Below, one piece after another: positions 55,825 through 64,000 of a stretch of DNA of 64,000 nucleotides; position 1 is the first letter of the stretch, and each line of letters starts with the position of its first letter. The notes below the pieces were generated by a model that did not search any database, was not told the origin of the DNA, and saw only the letters and a list, made by a program, of their open reading frames with translations. The DNA lies in NCBI GenBank assembly GCA_019694805.1, contig JAIBBG010000001.1:62001-126000 (forward strand). The letters run 5' to 3'. The stretch is from Flavobacteriales bacterium (lineage in GTDB: Bacteria; Bacteroidota; Bacteroidia; Flavobacteriales_D; Sanyastnellaceae). The translations under genes and the position numbers were made by a program.

Positions 55825-56940
55825 TTATTTGATATAACGCCAGTCTTGTTTGTTTTTGATGGATTTGAGAGAATGATAAATCAGTTGGATGACACTCTCC
55901 ACATCATCGATGTGAACCATTTCCACAGTTGTATGCATATATCGCAGAGGAAGAGAAATCAGGGCACTCGCCACTCCAGCGTTGCTGTATGCAAATGCGT
56001 CTGTATCCGTTCCTGTGCTGCGTGATACAGCTGCTCGTTGGAATGGAATATTGTTCTTATCTGCATGGTCAATGATGTGCTTCAGAAGATTGTTTTGCAC
56101 CGCGGGTCCATATGAAAGTACCGGACCACGACCGCATGCGAGATCACCATTCACCACCTTATTCATCATGGGAGTTTGTGTATCATGACAAACATCCGTA
56201 ACTATAGCCACATCAGGTTTGATGCGATGTGCGATCATTTCAGCACCACGCAATCCAATTTCTTCCTGCACTGAATTGGTGAAATAAACACCAAATGGAA
56301 TTTTGTCCTTTTTCTCTTTGAGTAATCTGGCTACTTCAGCGATCATGAAGCCTCCAATGCGATTGTCTAATGCGCGACCGAGGTAATATCTATTGTTCAT
56401 GACCATGAACTCATCTTCGAATGTGCAGACACATCCGATATGTATTCCCATTTTTTCTACTTCATCTTTTGAGGTAGCGCCAACTTCGAGAAACAAGTTT
56501 TTCATGCTCGGCTGCTCTTCCTTTGCTGCGTCCCTAACATGTATGGCAGGCCATCCGAAGACACCTTTTACGATTCCCTTGTCGGTGTGGATATTTACGC
56601 GCATACTTGGTGCTATCTGGTGATCACTGCCCCCATTTCTTCGCAAGTAGATAAACCCATCGTTCGTGATGTAATGCACAAACCATGAGATCTCATCGGC
56701 ATGCGCTTCAACTACGACTTTGTATTCAGCATCCGGATTGATAACGCCGACCACAGTGCCATAGGTATCTACAATATGGGTGTCGACATAAGGACGAATA
56801 TAGTCCAGCCACAATTGCTGTCCAGGTTTTTCGAATCCCGTTGGCGCTGCATTGTTGATGTATTTTTCGAGAAAAGCGAGTGATTTTGTATTCGTCACTT
56901 TCTGAGCCTTTCCTCTACTCACGGATTTTTTCTTTGCCAT
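55825..56940 (-). CDS. M42-family aminopeptidase/endoglucanase
   Basis: 371 residues, cytoplasmic. Motifs of the M42 co-catalytic metal centre are seen: VVEAHADEISWFV near residue 77, LGRALDNRIGGF near residue 188, SVQEEIGLRGAE near residue 227 and IVTDVCHDTQ near residue 250. The family removes N-terminal amino acids from peptides (glutamyl aminopeptidase, tetrahedral aminopeptidase) and is used in amino acid recycling. The Lys/Ser-rich N-terminus (MAKKKSVSRGKA) is extra relative to many homologues. Monocistronic, with its own terminator. Confidence 0.93.
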   Translation of the reverse strand: MAKKKSVSRGKAQKVTNTKSLAFLEKYINNAAPTGFEKPGQQLWLDYIRPYVDTHIVDTYGTVVGVINPDAEYKVVVEAHADEISWFVHYITNDGFIYLRRNGGSDHQIAPSMRVNIHTDKGIVKGVFGWPAIHVRDAAKEEQPSMKNLFLEVGATSKDEVEKMGIHIGCVCTFEDEFMVMNNRYYLGRALDNRIGGFMIAEVARLLKEKKDKIPFGVYFTNSVQEEIGLRGAEMIAHRIKPDVAIVTDVCHDTQTPMMNKVVNGDLACGRGPVLSYGPAVQNNLLKHIIDHADKNNIPFQRAAVSRSTGTDTDAFAYSNAGVASALISLPLRYMHTTVEMVHIDDVESVIQLIYHSLKSIKNKQDWRYIK

Positions 56941-57030
56941 ATACCTTCACATTTAGTTTTGATTGGTGAAATTTGCAACGAAATCAGTTGCACAACCATT
57001 GCCATTTATCACATTTCTCATCATCACATT

Positions 57031-57711
57031 GTGAACACCGGACAAAAAAATCACATTCGAATTATTACAACCGGGGATGGCAGTCATTCACTGTATCACG
57101 AAGGATTGCATGAAACATATCATTCCACTCACGGGGCATTGAGAGAGTCCATGCATGTGTTCATACATGCCGGACTTTTTACATTGATTGAAAAAGGAAA
57201 CCCGATTCGCATTTTAGAAGTTGGATTCGGTACCGGTCTTAATGCTTGGCTCACCATTCGTGAATGTTTGCAAGCTGGTACAACCATACATTATGTGACA
57301 CTCGAACCCTTTCCTATTCCCATGGATATCAGTGCTCATCTCAATTACGGGGGTGATCTTGTTACCGACCATGCATTATTGACCGCTCTTCATGAGGCAC
57401 CTTGGGAAACCGAAGTGTTTATTCAATCTCCATTCAGTCTTCTCAAAACCCAACAAAGTTTGCAGGCTTTTCATTCGGAAGAAAAATTCGACCTCATCTA
57501 TTACGATGCTTTTGGACCACCCTCACAACCTGAAATGTGGACTGCAGAACTCCTTCATAAAGTAGCATCTATGATGAATGATGGTGGAGTATTCGTTACA
57601 TATTGCGCAAAGGGACAGGTTAGAAGAGATTTAGCGGCAGCAGGATTGAAAGTTGAAAGATTGGCTGGTCCTCCGGGTAAAAGAGAAATGTTGCGCGCTA
57701 TAAAATCATGA
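57031..57711 (+). CDS. mnmD: tRNA U34 methyltransferase MnmD
   Basis: 226 residues from the GTG at 57031. No ATG precedes the conserved region: a TTG at 56959 gives a 250-residue frame, but its extra 24 residues look non-coding. It is the methyltransferase-only form of MnmC: EGLHETYHSTHGALRES at the start, the S-adenosylmethionine loop LEVGFGTGLNAW near residue 62, YDAFGPPSQPEMW and the C-terminal LAGPPGKREML. MnmD completes 5-methylaminomethyl-2-thiouridine at the wobble base. The NUDIX gene starts 6 bp later. Confidence 0.85.
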   Translation: MNTGQKNHIRIITTGDGSHSLYHEGLHETYHSTHGALRESMHVFIHAGLFTLIEKGNPIRILEVGFGTGLNAWLTIRECLQAGTTIHYVTLEPFPIPMDISAHLNYGGDLVTDHALLTALHEAPWETEVFIQSPFSLLKTQQSLQAFHSEEKFDLIYYDAFGPPSQPEMWTAELLHKVASMMNDGGVFVTYCAKGQVRRDLAAAGLKVERLAGPPGKREMLRAIKS

Positions 57712-57717
57712 CCAAAT

Positions 57718-58185
57718 ATGATCAACAGATTTAATGTAAGGGTATACTTTGTGTTGGTCAATGATCAGCAGGATTCCATATTGGTGGCTGATGAGATCAT
57801 TCAAAGAAAACACTACACCAAATTCCCGGGTGGAGGCCTTGAATTCGGTGAAGGGCTGATCGAATGTGTGCATAGAGAAGCACAAGAAGAATTGCAACAA
57901 CCTGTGCAAATTATCAGACATTTTTACACCACTGATTTTCTGGTTCAATCCGTATTTAGACCGACAGACCAGGTCATTCCGATCTATTTTCTTGTATCAT
58001 GTGATGGGCCACAACAATTCAAAACCACAGAAAAAAAATTCAACTTCCGGCAATCAATAGATGATGAGGAATCTTTTCGATGGGTCAAAATCACAGATAT
58101 TCATCCCGATGATTTTGATTTTCCATCAGATCGAGTTGTGGCAGAAATGATCCGAAATTCTGGATTGACATTTTCAGGCAGATAG
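57718..58185 (+). CDS. NUDIX hydrolase
   Basis: 155 residues. The Nudix box is GGLEFGEG followed by LIECVHREAQEELQQ, with the REAQEEL core and Glu ligands. The family hydrolyses nucleoside diphosphates linked to other groups; this member could be a MutT-like or ADP-ribose pyrophosphatase-like enzyme, and specificity cannot be read from sequence. It starts 6 bp after mnmD and is probably cotranscribed. Its 3' end overlaps the opposite gene by 12 bp. Confidence 0.88.
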   Translation: MINRFNVRVYFVLVNDQQDSILVADEIIQRKHYTKFPGGGLEFGEGLIECVHREAQEELQQPVQIIRHFYTTDFLVQSVFRPTDQVIPIYFLVSCDGPQQFKTTEKKFNFRQSIDDEESFRWVKITDIHPDDFDFPSDRVVAEMIRNSGLTFSGR

Positions 58186-58749
58186 TCGCCTCATGACTTG
58201 TTTTTCGACCTGATCAAAAAGCTGATCAGGATTCATCGTGCGCCAGCGCATTTCATTCAACTTACCACCCAAAATGAAATAACTGTCTATGTTGGCAGAT
58301 TGAAAATCATAGAGCACGTGATCGCGCAGATTCATGATGGCGATCCATCCATCTACATCGTTCACTTCCTCAAACCATTCTTCATAATAACTATCGTCTG
58401 AACAATGAAAATTCAAGACATTTTCGGCGATGAGGATGAACTTCGTAACACCGTGATTCATCAAAACTTCAATGACTTCACGCTTGAGAAACATGATATC
58501 GTTGTACAATAAATCATTCCATTCACCCATCAATTCGATCACGGCATATCCTTCATCATAATTGGCAAAGATCACCTTGAGAAACAATGTCTGACTTCCG
58601 AAATGATCCCATTGTGGATGGATATAATGATCATAAATTTTATCGCTGAATTCAAACTCGGAATATTCCCTTTCAAAAAATGGTGAATACGGATCTTCAC
58701 TTGCGATGTAGTATCCGCGCCAATTGTAGTATGGTTCTAGGGTATGCAC
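58174..58749 (-). CDS. Hypothetical protein downstream of murQ
   Basis: 191 residues if started at the GTG at 58749, which lies 4 nt after the murQ stop; an ATG at 58806 gives 210 residues but overlaps murQ by 53 bp. I do not recognise a family. The sequence is acidic and aromatic with YYNWRGYYIAS, WDHFGSQTLFLKVIF and VIELMGEW segments and a conserved-looking helix MFLKREVIEVLMNHG. No signal peptide or transmembrane helix. Position directly after murQ suggests joint expression but not function. Confidence 0.55.
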   Translation of the reverse strand: MHTLEPYYNWRGYYIASEDPYSPFFEREYSEFEFSDKIYDHYIHPQWDHFGSQTLFLKVIFANYDEGYAVIELMGEWNDLLYNDIMFLKREVIEVLMNHGVTKFILIAENVLNFHCSDDSYYEEWFEEVNDVDGWIAIMNLRDHVLYDFQSANIDSYFILGGKLNEMRWRTMNPDQLFDQVEKQVMRRLSA

Positions 58750-58753
58750 GACT

Positions 58754-59569
58754 TTACGATTTTTTCGCCGCAGAATGATGATCAACAGCTTTCCTGACAC
58801 TGCCACATTCCTTCAGCAATTTTTCTGCATTCTGATATTCAAGACCTGTGAGGCGCATTACCATTCTGGTGCCACGATCAACGAGTTTATTGTTGCTCAA
58901 TTGCATGTCTACCATTTTGTTGCCCTTCACCCTTCCGAGTCGGATCATCACACTGGTTGAAATCATATTCAAAACCAATTTCTGTGCGGTACCACTTTTC
59001 ATCCTGGTACTACCTGTGACGAATTCTGGCCCTACAACAACCTCAACCGGAAAATCGGCAACTTTACTCACAGCGGTATGAAGATTACAGGTAATGCATC
59101 CGGTAAGCACACCATTTTCCTGACACTTTTTCAAAGCGCCGACAACATAAGGCGTCGAACCCGATGCCGCTATTCCTATGACCACATCACCATCATTGAT
59201 GTTGTATTCCAATAAGTCATTCCAACCTTGTTGTGCGTCGTCTTCGGCAAATTCGACAGCACGACGAATAGCAGTATCACCACCGGCAATCAAGCCAATG
59301 ACAATGCCATGATCAATGCCAAATGTGGGCGGACACTCAGAAGCATCAACGATACCCAATCGTCCGCTCGTTCCTGCTCCAATATAAAACAGACGACCTC
59401 CTTCTTTCATTTTGGGAACAATGGCCTCAATCAAACGCTCCACTTGAGGCATAGCTTTTCCGACTGAAACCGGAACTGTCATGTCTTCTTCGTTGATGTA
59501 ACGCAATAAATCGGCGACGCTCATGTTTTCTAAAGCATCATACCTGCTATCGCTTTCTGTTGTACTCAC
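58754..59569 (-). CDS. murQ: N-acetylmuramic acid 6-phosphate etherase
   Basis: 271 residues, normal for the family. SIS-domain signature GAGTSGRLGIVDASECPPTF (near residue 65), then GIAASGSTPYV and a second STRMKSGTAQKLVLNM (near residue 190) give a confident MurQ call. The enzyme cleaves the D-lactyl ether of MurNAc-6-phosphate to GlcNAc-6-phosphate plus lactate in peptidoglycan recycling. No muropeptide transporter or AnmK gene is adjacent. A TAnnTTTG-type promoter element lies 17 nt upstream, so the 5' leader would be very short. Confidence 0.95.
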   Translation of the reverse strand: MSTTESDSRYDALENMSVADLLRYINEEDMTVPVSVGKAMPQVERLIEAIVPKMKEGGRLFYIGAGTSGRLGIVDASECPPTFGIDHGIVIGLIAGGDTAIRRAVEFAEDDAQQGWNDLLEYNINDGDVVIGIAASGSTPYVVGALKKCQENGVLTGCITCNLHTAVSKVADFPVEVVVGPEFVTGSTRMKSGTAQKLVLNMISTSVMIRLGRVKGNKMVDMQLSNNKLVDRGTRMVMRLTGLEYQNAEKLLKECGSVRKAVDHHSAAKKS

Positions 59570-59586
59570 CCGAAATTAATTTTCCT

Positions 59587-59594
59587 CAAAAATA
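59587..59594 (-). promoter_or_regulatory. Possible -7 element of murQ
   Basis: On the minus strand TATTTTTG matches TAnnTTTG, 17 nt before the murQ ATG. A TTG lies 16 nt further upstream (59613-59611 on the minus strand), one short of the usual 17-23. Confidence 0.4.
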
Positions 59595-59685
59595 CTTTCC
59601 AATGCACGCACAATTCATGAATCCACAGAAAAGATCAACATCCCCGGTGCAACATTTTAATCTTCGCGGGAGTCAAGTATGGCAG

Positions 59686-59693
59686 TAAATTTG
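59686..59693 (+). promoter_or_regulatory. Possible -7 element of PD40-protein gene
   Basis: TAAATTTG matches TAnnTTTG exactly and lies 35 nt before the ATG at 59729. No TTG at the expected spacing is seen. Confidence 0.35.
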
Positions 59694-59728
59694 ACCTGAA
59701 CTCACGAGTGAAACATTTTCTATCCCAT

Positions 59729-61348
59729 ATGAAGTTATTCCTGCAGACCATACTTCTGCTTTGTATTTCTGTGACATCGCTCCTCGCGCAAAAAGACACC
59801 ACCAAAACCGGCTTTATGGATCAAGCCATGGTCGGACCCAAAATGATGGCTGCGCGCCATGAATACAACGAGAACAATATGCGTGGAGCACTTCTCATTT
59901 ATCGCGAAATTCTCGAAACAGAACCCAACAATGCTGATGCGATGTACGGCATTTCTCAATGTCAATACCATTTAAAGAAATACAGGCTTGCATTGGAATA
60001 CTTGGATAAAGCAGTAGCCATCAAACCCAATATCAGCAAAGAAACAGAATTCTTCTACGGTCAGATATATCACCGCACTGCTCAAATGGATAAGGCCATC
60101 ATCGCTTTTCAGAAATTCATGGGAATGGAGAATCCAAACACCTATGAATACGAACTAGCCACTGAATACCTCGCACAATGCCGGTATGCGAAAGAAATGA
60201 TGGCTCAGCCCGTGGATGTTGAAATCACCAATCTCGGTAATTTGATCAATTCAAGATACGATGATTATACACCAAGTATCACCTCGGATGGAAAAATGAT
60301 CGTGTTTACTTCGCGACGAAATGACACCAAAGGTGGACGAATAGATGAACAAGGAGATTACAAATATTTTGAGGATATTTATTACAGTGAGTTTGATGAA
60401 TCCACCGGAGAATGGGGCCAATCGGCAGCGGTAGACGGAGAACTCAATACGGAAACTTATGATGCAGTATTGAGTATTTTCCCTTCTGGTAGTGGTATGT
60501 ATGTCTATAAAAACACCGTGAATACAACGGGAGATATTTACTTCTCAGAATACAGACCTACCAAGAAAGAATGGAGTGCCGCAGAAAAAATGCCGCGACC
60601 AATCAATACATCTTATTTCGAAGGTTCGGTGAGCATGACTGCTGATGGCAATACGCTTTACTTCATCAGCGAACGTCCAGAAGGATTTGGACAGGGCGAC
60701 ATTTACGTTTCAACCAAAAAAGGAGAAGGCAATTGGTCTCATCCTAAAAATCTTGGCGAATTCATCAATACCGAACAAGATGAGAAATTTGTTTTTATTC
60801 ATCCCAATGGAAAAACACTTTACTTCTCATCCAACGGACATCAGACCATGGGTAGTTATGACATCTTTAAAACTGAATTGGTGAATGGCGAATGGAGTGT
60901 TCCTATCAATCTGGGATATCCCATCAATACGGTGAATGAAGAGTCAACGTTTTCTCTGACCAAAGACAACAAGACACTTATGATTGCTGCTGAGTACGAC
61001 GACAGTTTTGGAGAAAGAGATATTTATCGCATTGATGTATCCAAGTACAAACTGCTTTCCGAAGGATATGAATCAAGTACCTACGGTCAATTGCTGATTA
61101 CTTGCAATGACATGGGAGGTTCTGGGGTGAAAGGTGTAAACGTAGAAGTCTATGGTGCATCTTCCCTCAAATATGTGACAGGTGGAAAAACTGATAAACT
61201 TGGCCGATTGAAGATCAATCTTCCAGGCAATCAGAAATACCGCATCGTTTTAAATGATGGTGATTTTACCAAAACTGAAGAAGTAGATGTGAAATTGAAA
61301 GAACAGGGAGAAACCGTCATTAAGTTGGATGTAGTCGTCAACAAGTGA
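59729..61348 (+). CDS. PD40/TPR exported protein without OmpA domain
   Basis: 539 residues from the ATG at 59729 with a signal peptide (MKLFLQTILLLCISVTSLLA); a GTG at 59708 would add seven residues. TPR-like helices (about residues 35-140) precede PD40 propeller blades (GNTLYFISERPEGFGQGDIY, GKTLYFSSNGHQTMGSYD) and a C-terminal beta domain (KGVNVEVYGASS). This is the arrangement of the OmpA/PD40 protein in this window but without the peptidoglycan-binding C-terminus. Probably periplasmic; it may act with a T9SS or envelope complex. It abuts the T9SS cargo gene on the other strand. Confidence 0.82.
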   Translation: MKLFLQTILLLCISVTSLLAQKDTTKTGFMDQAMVGPKMMAARHEYNENNMRGALLIYREILETEPNNADAMYGISQCQYHLKKYRLALEYLDKAVAIKPNISKETEFFYGQIYHRTAQMDKAIIAFQKFMGMENPNTYEYELATEYLAQCRYAKEMMAQPVDVEITNLGNLINSRYDDYTPSITSDGKMIVFTSRRNDTKGGRIDEQGDYKYFEDIYYSEFDESTGEWGQSAAVDGELNTETYDAVLSIFPSGSGMYVYKNTVNTTGDIYFSEYRPTKKEWSAAEKMPRPINTSYFEGSVSMTADGNTLYFISERPEGFGQGDIYVSTKKGEGNWSHPKNLGEFINTEQDEKFVFIHPNGKTLYFSSNGHQTMGSYDIFKTELVNGEWSVPINLGYPINTVNEESTFSLTKDNKTLMIAAEYDDSFGERDIYRIDVSKYKLLSEGYESSTYGQLLITCNDMGGSGVKGVNVEVYGASSLKYVTGGKTDKLGRLKINLPGNQKYRIVLNDGDFTKTEEVDVKLKEQGETVIKLDVVVNK

Positions 61349-62971
61349 TCAACGCACACAAATTTTCACCGGACTTGAATGAAGATCATTCAAAGTGATA
61401 GTATAAACTCCAGGTGATAACCTGATAGAATTTTCAACCAACTGCTCACCGGCCTTCATATTGACTTGCTTCGAAAAAAGCAACTGTCCTGTGACATTGT
61501 AGAGAAATAATTCCACTTGCGACAAATCGTGATTTGCATGCAAGGTGAATTCATCTTGTGTAGCAAATGCGCTAAACCAGGCATCATCTTGTTGGCATCC
61601 TGCGAATATGACCTGACTGTATTTGATCAATCCCGAGGCATTGATCATTTTCAGTCTGTAATAGCCGAATGAAGCTGAGCCTTTTTCGGGTGTACATATG
61701 AATTGTGTCAATTCTCCATCCATATTTAATTCCGGAATACAACAAGTCGCATAGTGTATACCGTCTGTTGACTTTTCAACGAATAGCATATCCTCTGCCG
61801 TGTTGGACCATACTTCACCGGAAATTTCGATTTGGCCATTGACACAACGCGATTCAAACTTTCGCAATTCAATATCGAGTACGAGAGCACTACATGTTGC
61901 AGTGGCGGTATAACCTATGGCAGGTGGAACGAATATATATGCATTCCCTGCAGTAGTAGCCACACTGTTGGCATAATAGAGTTGATTATCGACGCAACCA
62001 GTTCCGTGATTGAACAACGTAATGTAACGGTCGCAATTCGCGCTGCATGAGGCATTGCTGTATTTACCGCCACAGTTCGTCTGATCGGCAAAAATGATAT
62101 ACACTGTGCCCAAGCCACATATTGCACCGAAGTTGTATGGAGCAGTTGGCAAAGCACCAGTAAATGCAATGACACGAGCATAGGCCGGAATAATGTTATT
62201 TGCAGGAACAGGGACAAACACTCCAGGACAAGCCGCCCAGGTATTGAGACTTGCAATATAGGCTGTCTGCAACGGCGTGTAAGAACCCGCTTGCACCCAG
62301 TTCGTGTTGAGATTGTCGCCAAAACCAACACCGCCGTACGCACAGCCACCAGCAGAAACAGTTTGACTCACCAACTCAAGATCACCAATGTTCAATGGGT
62401 TTCCACCTGTATCGAAATAGATCCACTCTTCCGAACCTTCACAACTTCCGCAACTTCCATTGATGAGCAATTCAAGGATGGTGATATTGTCCACACAAGC
62501 ATTGGTAGCCGCGCGAATTCGCAGATCGTCTACATAAACATTTACAACCACAAGATGGAATGTGAGACGGAGATAGCGGCTTGTACCGAGAAGAGGTCCT
62601 GTGTATGTCGCTCCGGTGGTAATGGCCGTCATGTTTCCGGCAGTTGTCCAGGTTAAACCATCGGCACTTTCCTCAATGGTGAATGAGGAACCATTCCCAC
62701 CAAGCGCTTTATGAAAAAAACTGACTTGATCAGCTTCACCGCTCCATGGTCCGTAAGTAAGAGTCTGACCGTCCACTTTGAATTGAATAGAAGGACTGTT
62801 TCGACCGTAATTACTCACTGCGGTTCCACTTCCAAACGCTCCACCACCGCCGGTAAATCCAGCTGGTACGGAAGGCGCACTGTTGAAGTGCTCATCCACG
62901 AAGTAGATCTGCCCATTCCCCATGAAATGGCAGCAAAAGATCAAGAAGAATGACCACAAAAAGACCTTCAT
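61349..62971 (-). CDS. Secreted protein with T9SS type A sorting domain
   Basis: 540 residues, signal peptide MKVFLWSFFLIFCCHFM. The first 150 residues are a beta-sandwich, possibly discoidin or MAM-like (GNGSSFTIEESADGLTWTT). A Cys-rich middle (LLINGSCGSCEGSEEWIYF; many NC, SC pairs) follows, then a beta domain with KSTDGIHYATCC, and a type A sorting domain (VELFLYNVTGQLLFSKQV, SPGVYTITLND). Export by the type IX system is expected; binding target unknown. The stop abuts that of the PD40 gene. Confidence 0.78.
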   Translation of the reverse strand: MKVFLWSFFLIFCCHFMGNGQIYFVDEHFNSAPSVPAGFTGGGGAFGSGTAVSNYGRNSPSIQFKVDGQTLTYGPWSGEADQVSFFHKALGGNGSSFTIEESADGLTWTTAGNMTAITTGATYTGPLLGTSRYLRLTFHLVVVNVYVDDLRIRAATNACVDNITILELLINGSCGSCEGSEEWIYFDTGGNPLNIGDLELVSQTVSAGGCAYGGVGFGDNLNTNWVQAGSYTPLQTAYIASLNTWAACPGVFVPVPANNIIPAYARVIAFTGALPTAPYNFGAICGLGTVYIIFADQTNCGGKYSNASCSANCDRYITLFNHGTGCVDNQLYYANSVATTAGNAYIFVPPAIGYTATATCSALVLDIELRKFESRCVNGQIEISGEVWSNTAEDMLFVEKSTDGIHYATCCIPELNMDGELTQFICTPEKGSASFGYYRLKMINASGLIKYSQVIFAGCQQDDAWFSAFATQDEFTLHANHDLSQVELFLYNVTGQLLFSKQVNMKAGEQLVENSIRLSPGVYTITLNDLHSSPVKICVR

Positions 62972-63105
62972 GCCGGTTGGCTTTGGAATAAATTATTCGG
63001 TAGTGGAATAAATTATTTTTCACAGGGCCGGCAAAGATCGTAAAGACCAACCGAATTTGGGTCAACCGACTGTAATCAATTCATCAACAAATTGATAACC
63101 TCCAC

Positions 63106-64000
63106 TCATTGCAGGAGGGTGAATCCAATTCCCGACATTTCTTTCTTCTTTTTGGATTTGGGCTCGTAGACTGTGTATTTCCGGCCTTCGGGGATCAAAA
63201 AATGGTCGCTGGAAGGTACCAATTTCTGCACCCTCCTGTATGTCGGGATTTGTGATCCATCGTAGCTGAGATTGACCTCGATGAGTTTGTCCTTCGGGGC
63301 ATTTTTGCCTAAAATTCCACTTAATGGAATTTTCGCTATCAAAGTGGATCCATTCGGAAGCTTGACCAATTCCGGTTTTGATTGAAATAAGTTTTCCAGT
63401 TGTGGATTGTAATTCTGCATATCCGGGATGTGCTGATCATCATACACAGCAAATTGCAGGTACATAGAATCTTCTGCGATGTCATTGTCGCTGATCCAAT
63501 AAATAAGCAAATCATTTTTTTCCACCACACAGGAGATCAATTGTGGTGCATATATGGTCTGTAGATAATCATGCAGTAATTTCGGTTTACCGGTGTAGTC
63601 CATACCACTCCACGAGAATGAAGGCCAAACATCATTGAGTTGCCAATACATGGTACCCATACAACGGGGCATAGCGCGGCGTTGTGCTTCGATGCCCATG
63701 GCCATGCCTTCAGCCTGAACAACCTGTGTCATTCGCGCGTATTTCAAGAGGTCGTCATGCGAAACTTTAGGATACCAGTTCTGCATGTATTTATCCATCA
63801 ATTTAAAACCCCTGTTGTGTTTCTGGTGCGATTCCATGCCTTCATCATGATAACTCAAAACATCTTTAGTCATCATTTCTTTGACCACTGCTTCAGATGG
63901 AAAACTCTGCATCCCGAATTCACTCATAAATCGCGGCACTTTGCTATTGAGCACTTCGAATGGTTCTTCATCATGCCACAATCCCCAATAATGCGAATCT
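63106..64000 (-). CDS. GH2 beta-mannosidase-like enzyme (C-terminal part; truncated by window end)
   Basis: The reading frame continues past base 64000, so the N-terminus is outside the window; 297 residues are seen. The first residues (SHYWGLWHDEEPFEV) and the following FMSEFGMQSFPSE match glycoside hydrolase family 2 beta-mannosidases; the Glu of SEFG (near 63920) aligns with the catalytic nucleophile of that family. The C-terminal region has the beta-sandwich layout seen in such enzymes. It would release mannose from beta-mannosides. The acid/base residue and the signal peptide lie beyond the window. Confidence 0.85.
   Translation of the reverse strand, partial: DSHYWGLWHDEEPFEVLNSKVPRFMSEFGMQSFPSEAVVKEMMTKDVLSYHDEGMESHQKHNRGFKLMDKYMQNWYPKVSHDDLLKYARMTQVVQAEGMAMGIEAQRRAMPRCMGTMYWQLNDVWPSFSWSGMDYTGKPKLLHDYLQTIYAPQLISCVVEKNDLLIYWISDNDIAEDSMYLQFAVYDDQHIPDMQNYNPQLENLFQSKPELVKLPNGSTLIAKIPLSGILGKNAPKDKLIEVNLSYDGSQIPTYRRVQKLVPSSDHFLIPEGRKYTVYEPKSKKKKEMSGIGFTLLQ

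Noticed and set aside
1-64000. Mobile elements, prophage, tRNA or rRNA genes
   Set aside because: I found no transposase, integrase, phage structural gene, cloverleaf-like intergenic sequence or rRNA sequence; composition looks even across the window.

Overview
This window is a chromosomal segment from a member of the Bacteroidota. The evidence is internal. Secreted proteins end in type IX secretion (T9SS) sorting domains. A PorP/SprF-like protein and an OmpA/PD40 protein sit next to a giant SprB-like adhesin. Family-restricted genes (DUF4834, YfhO, the HdrB-like Fe-S pair, a carB without the C-terminal regulatory domain) are typical of the phylum, and at least one promoter fits the Bacteroidota consensus TTG-N19-TAnnTTTG. 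I cannot place it below phylum; a gliding or surface-attached aquatic lineage is only a guess. I see no rRNA, tRNA, CRISPR array, transposase or phage gene.

Layout. 1-1058: end of a TrpG/PabA-type amidotransferase overlapping an alpha/beta hydrolase. 1079-4890 (minus): PASTA protein, T9SS-exported protein and an RluD-family pseudouridine synthase. 5064-9650 (minus): TlpA-like protein, DUF255 thioredoxin-fold protein and two small exported proteins. 9963-13839 (plus): glyA, a membrane Fe-S protein, a HAD-like protein and an HdrB-like CCG protein. 14056-21397 (plus): fabG, a VWA-like membrane protein, a substrate-binding-like protein, a YdcF protein, a TPR protein, a ComA-like phosphosulfolactate synthase and a rhodanese. 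21463-25416: DUF1853 (minus) and carB (plus).

25417-45222 (minus) is the dominant feature: about 20 kb of surface-protein genes. A 3604-residue adhesin (FG-GAP and ASPIC/UnbV, then thrombospondin-3-like calcium repeats, then cadherin-like repeats, then a gliding-motility C-terminal domain) is followed at short spacing by PorP/SprF and OmpA/PD40 genes. After an intrinsic terminator comes a second, roughly 1860-residue adhesin built from the same cysteine-bearing repeat but carrying a different (type A) sorting domain.

45438-64000 is mostly housekeeping and envelope genes: a MazG-like protein, a mono-cluster ferredoxin overlapping an acyltransferase-like gene, polytopic membrane proteins including YfhO, a BNR/sortilin-like secreted protein, an M42 aminopeptidase, MnmD, a NUDIX hydrolase, MurQ, a PD40 protein, a T9SS cargo protein, and the C-terminal part of a GH2 beta-mannosidase-like enzyme cut by the window end.

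The least-explained items are the higher-order repeat inside the giant adhesin, the paired-cysteine cadherin-like repeats shared by both adhesins, the HAD gene between two Fe-S genes, the ComA-rhodanese pair in a bacterium, and an interspersed repeat that appears to supply the -33 element of the fabG promoter. None of these is proven to be a new system.
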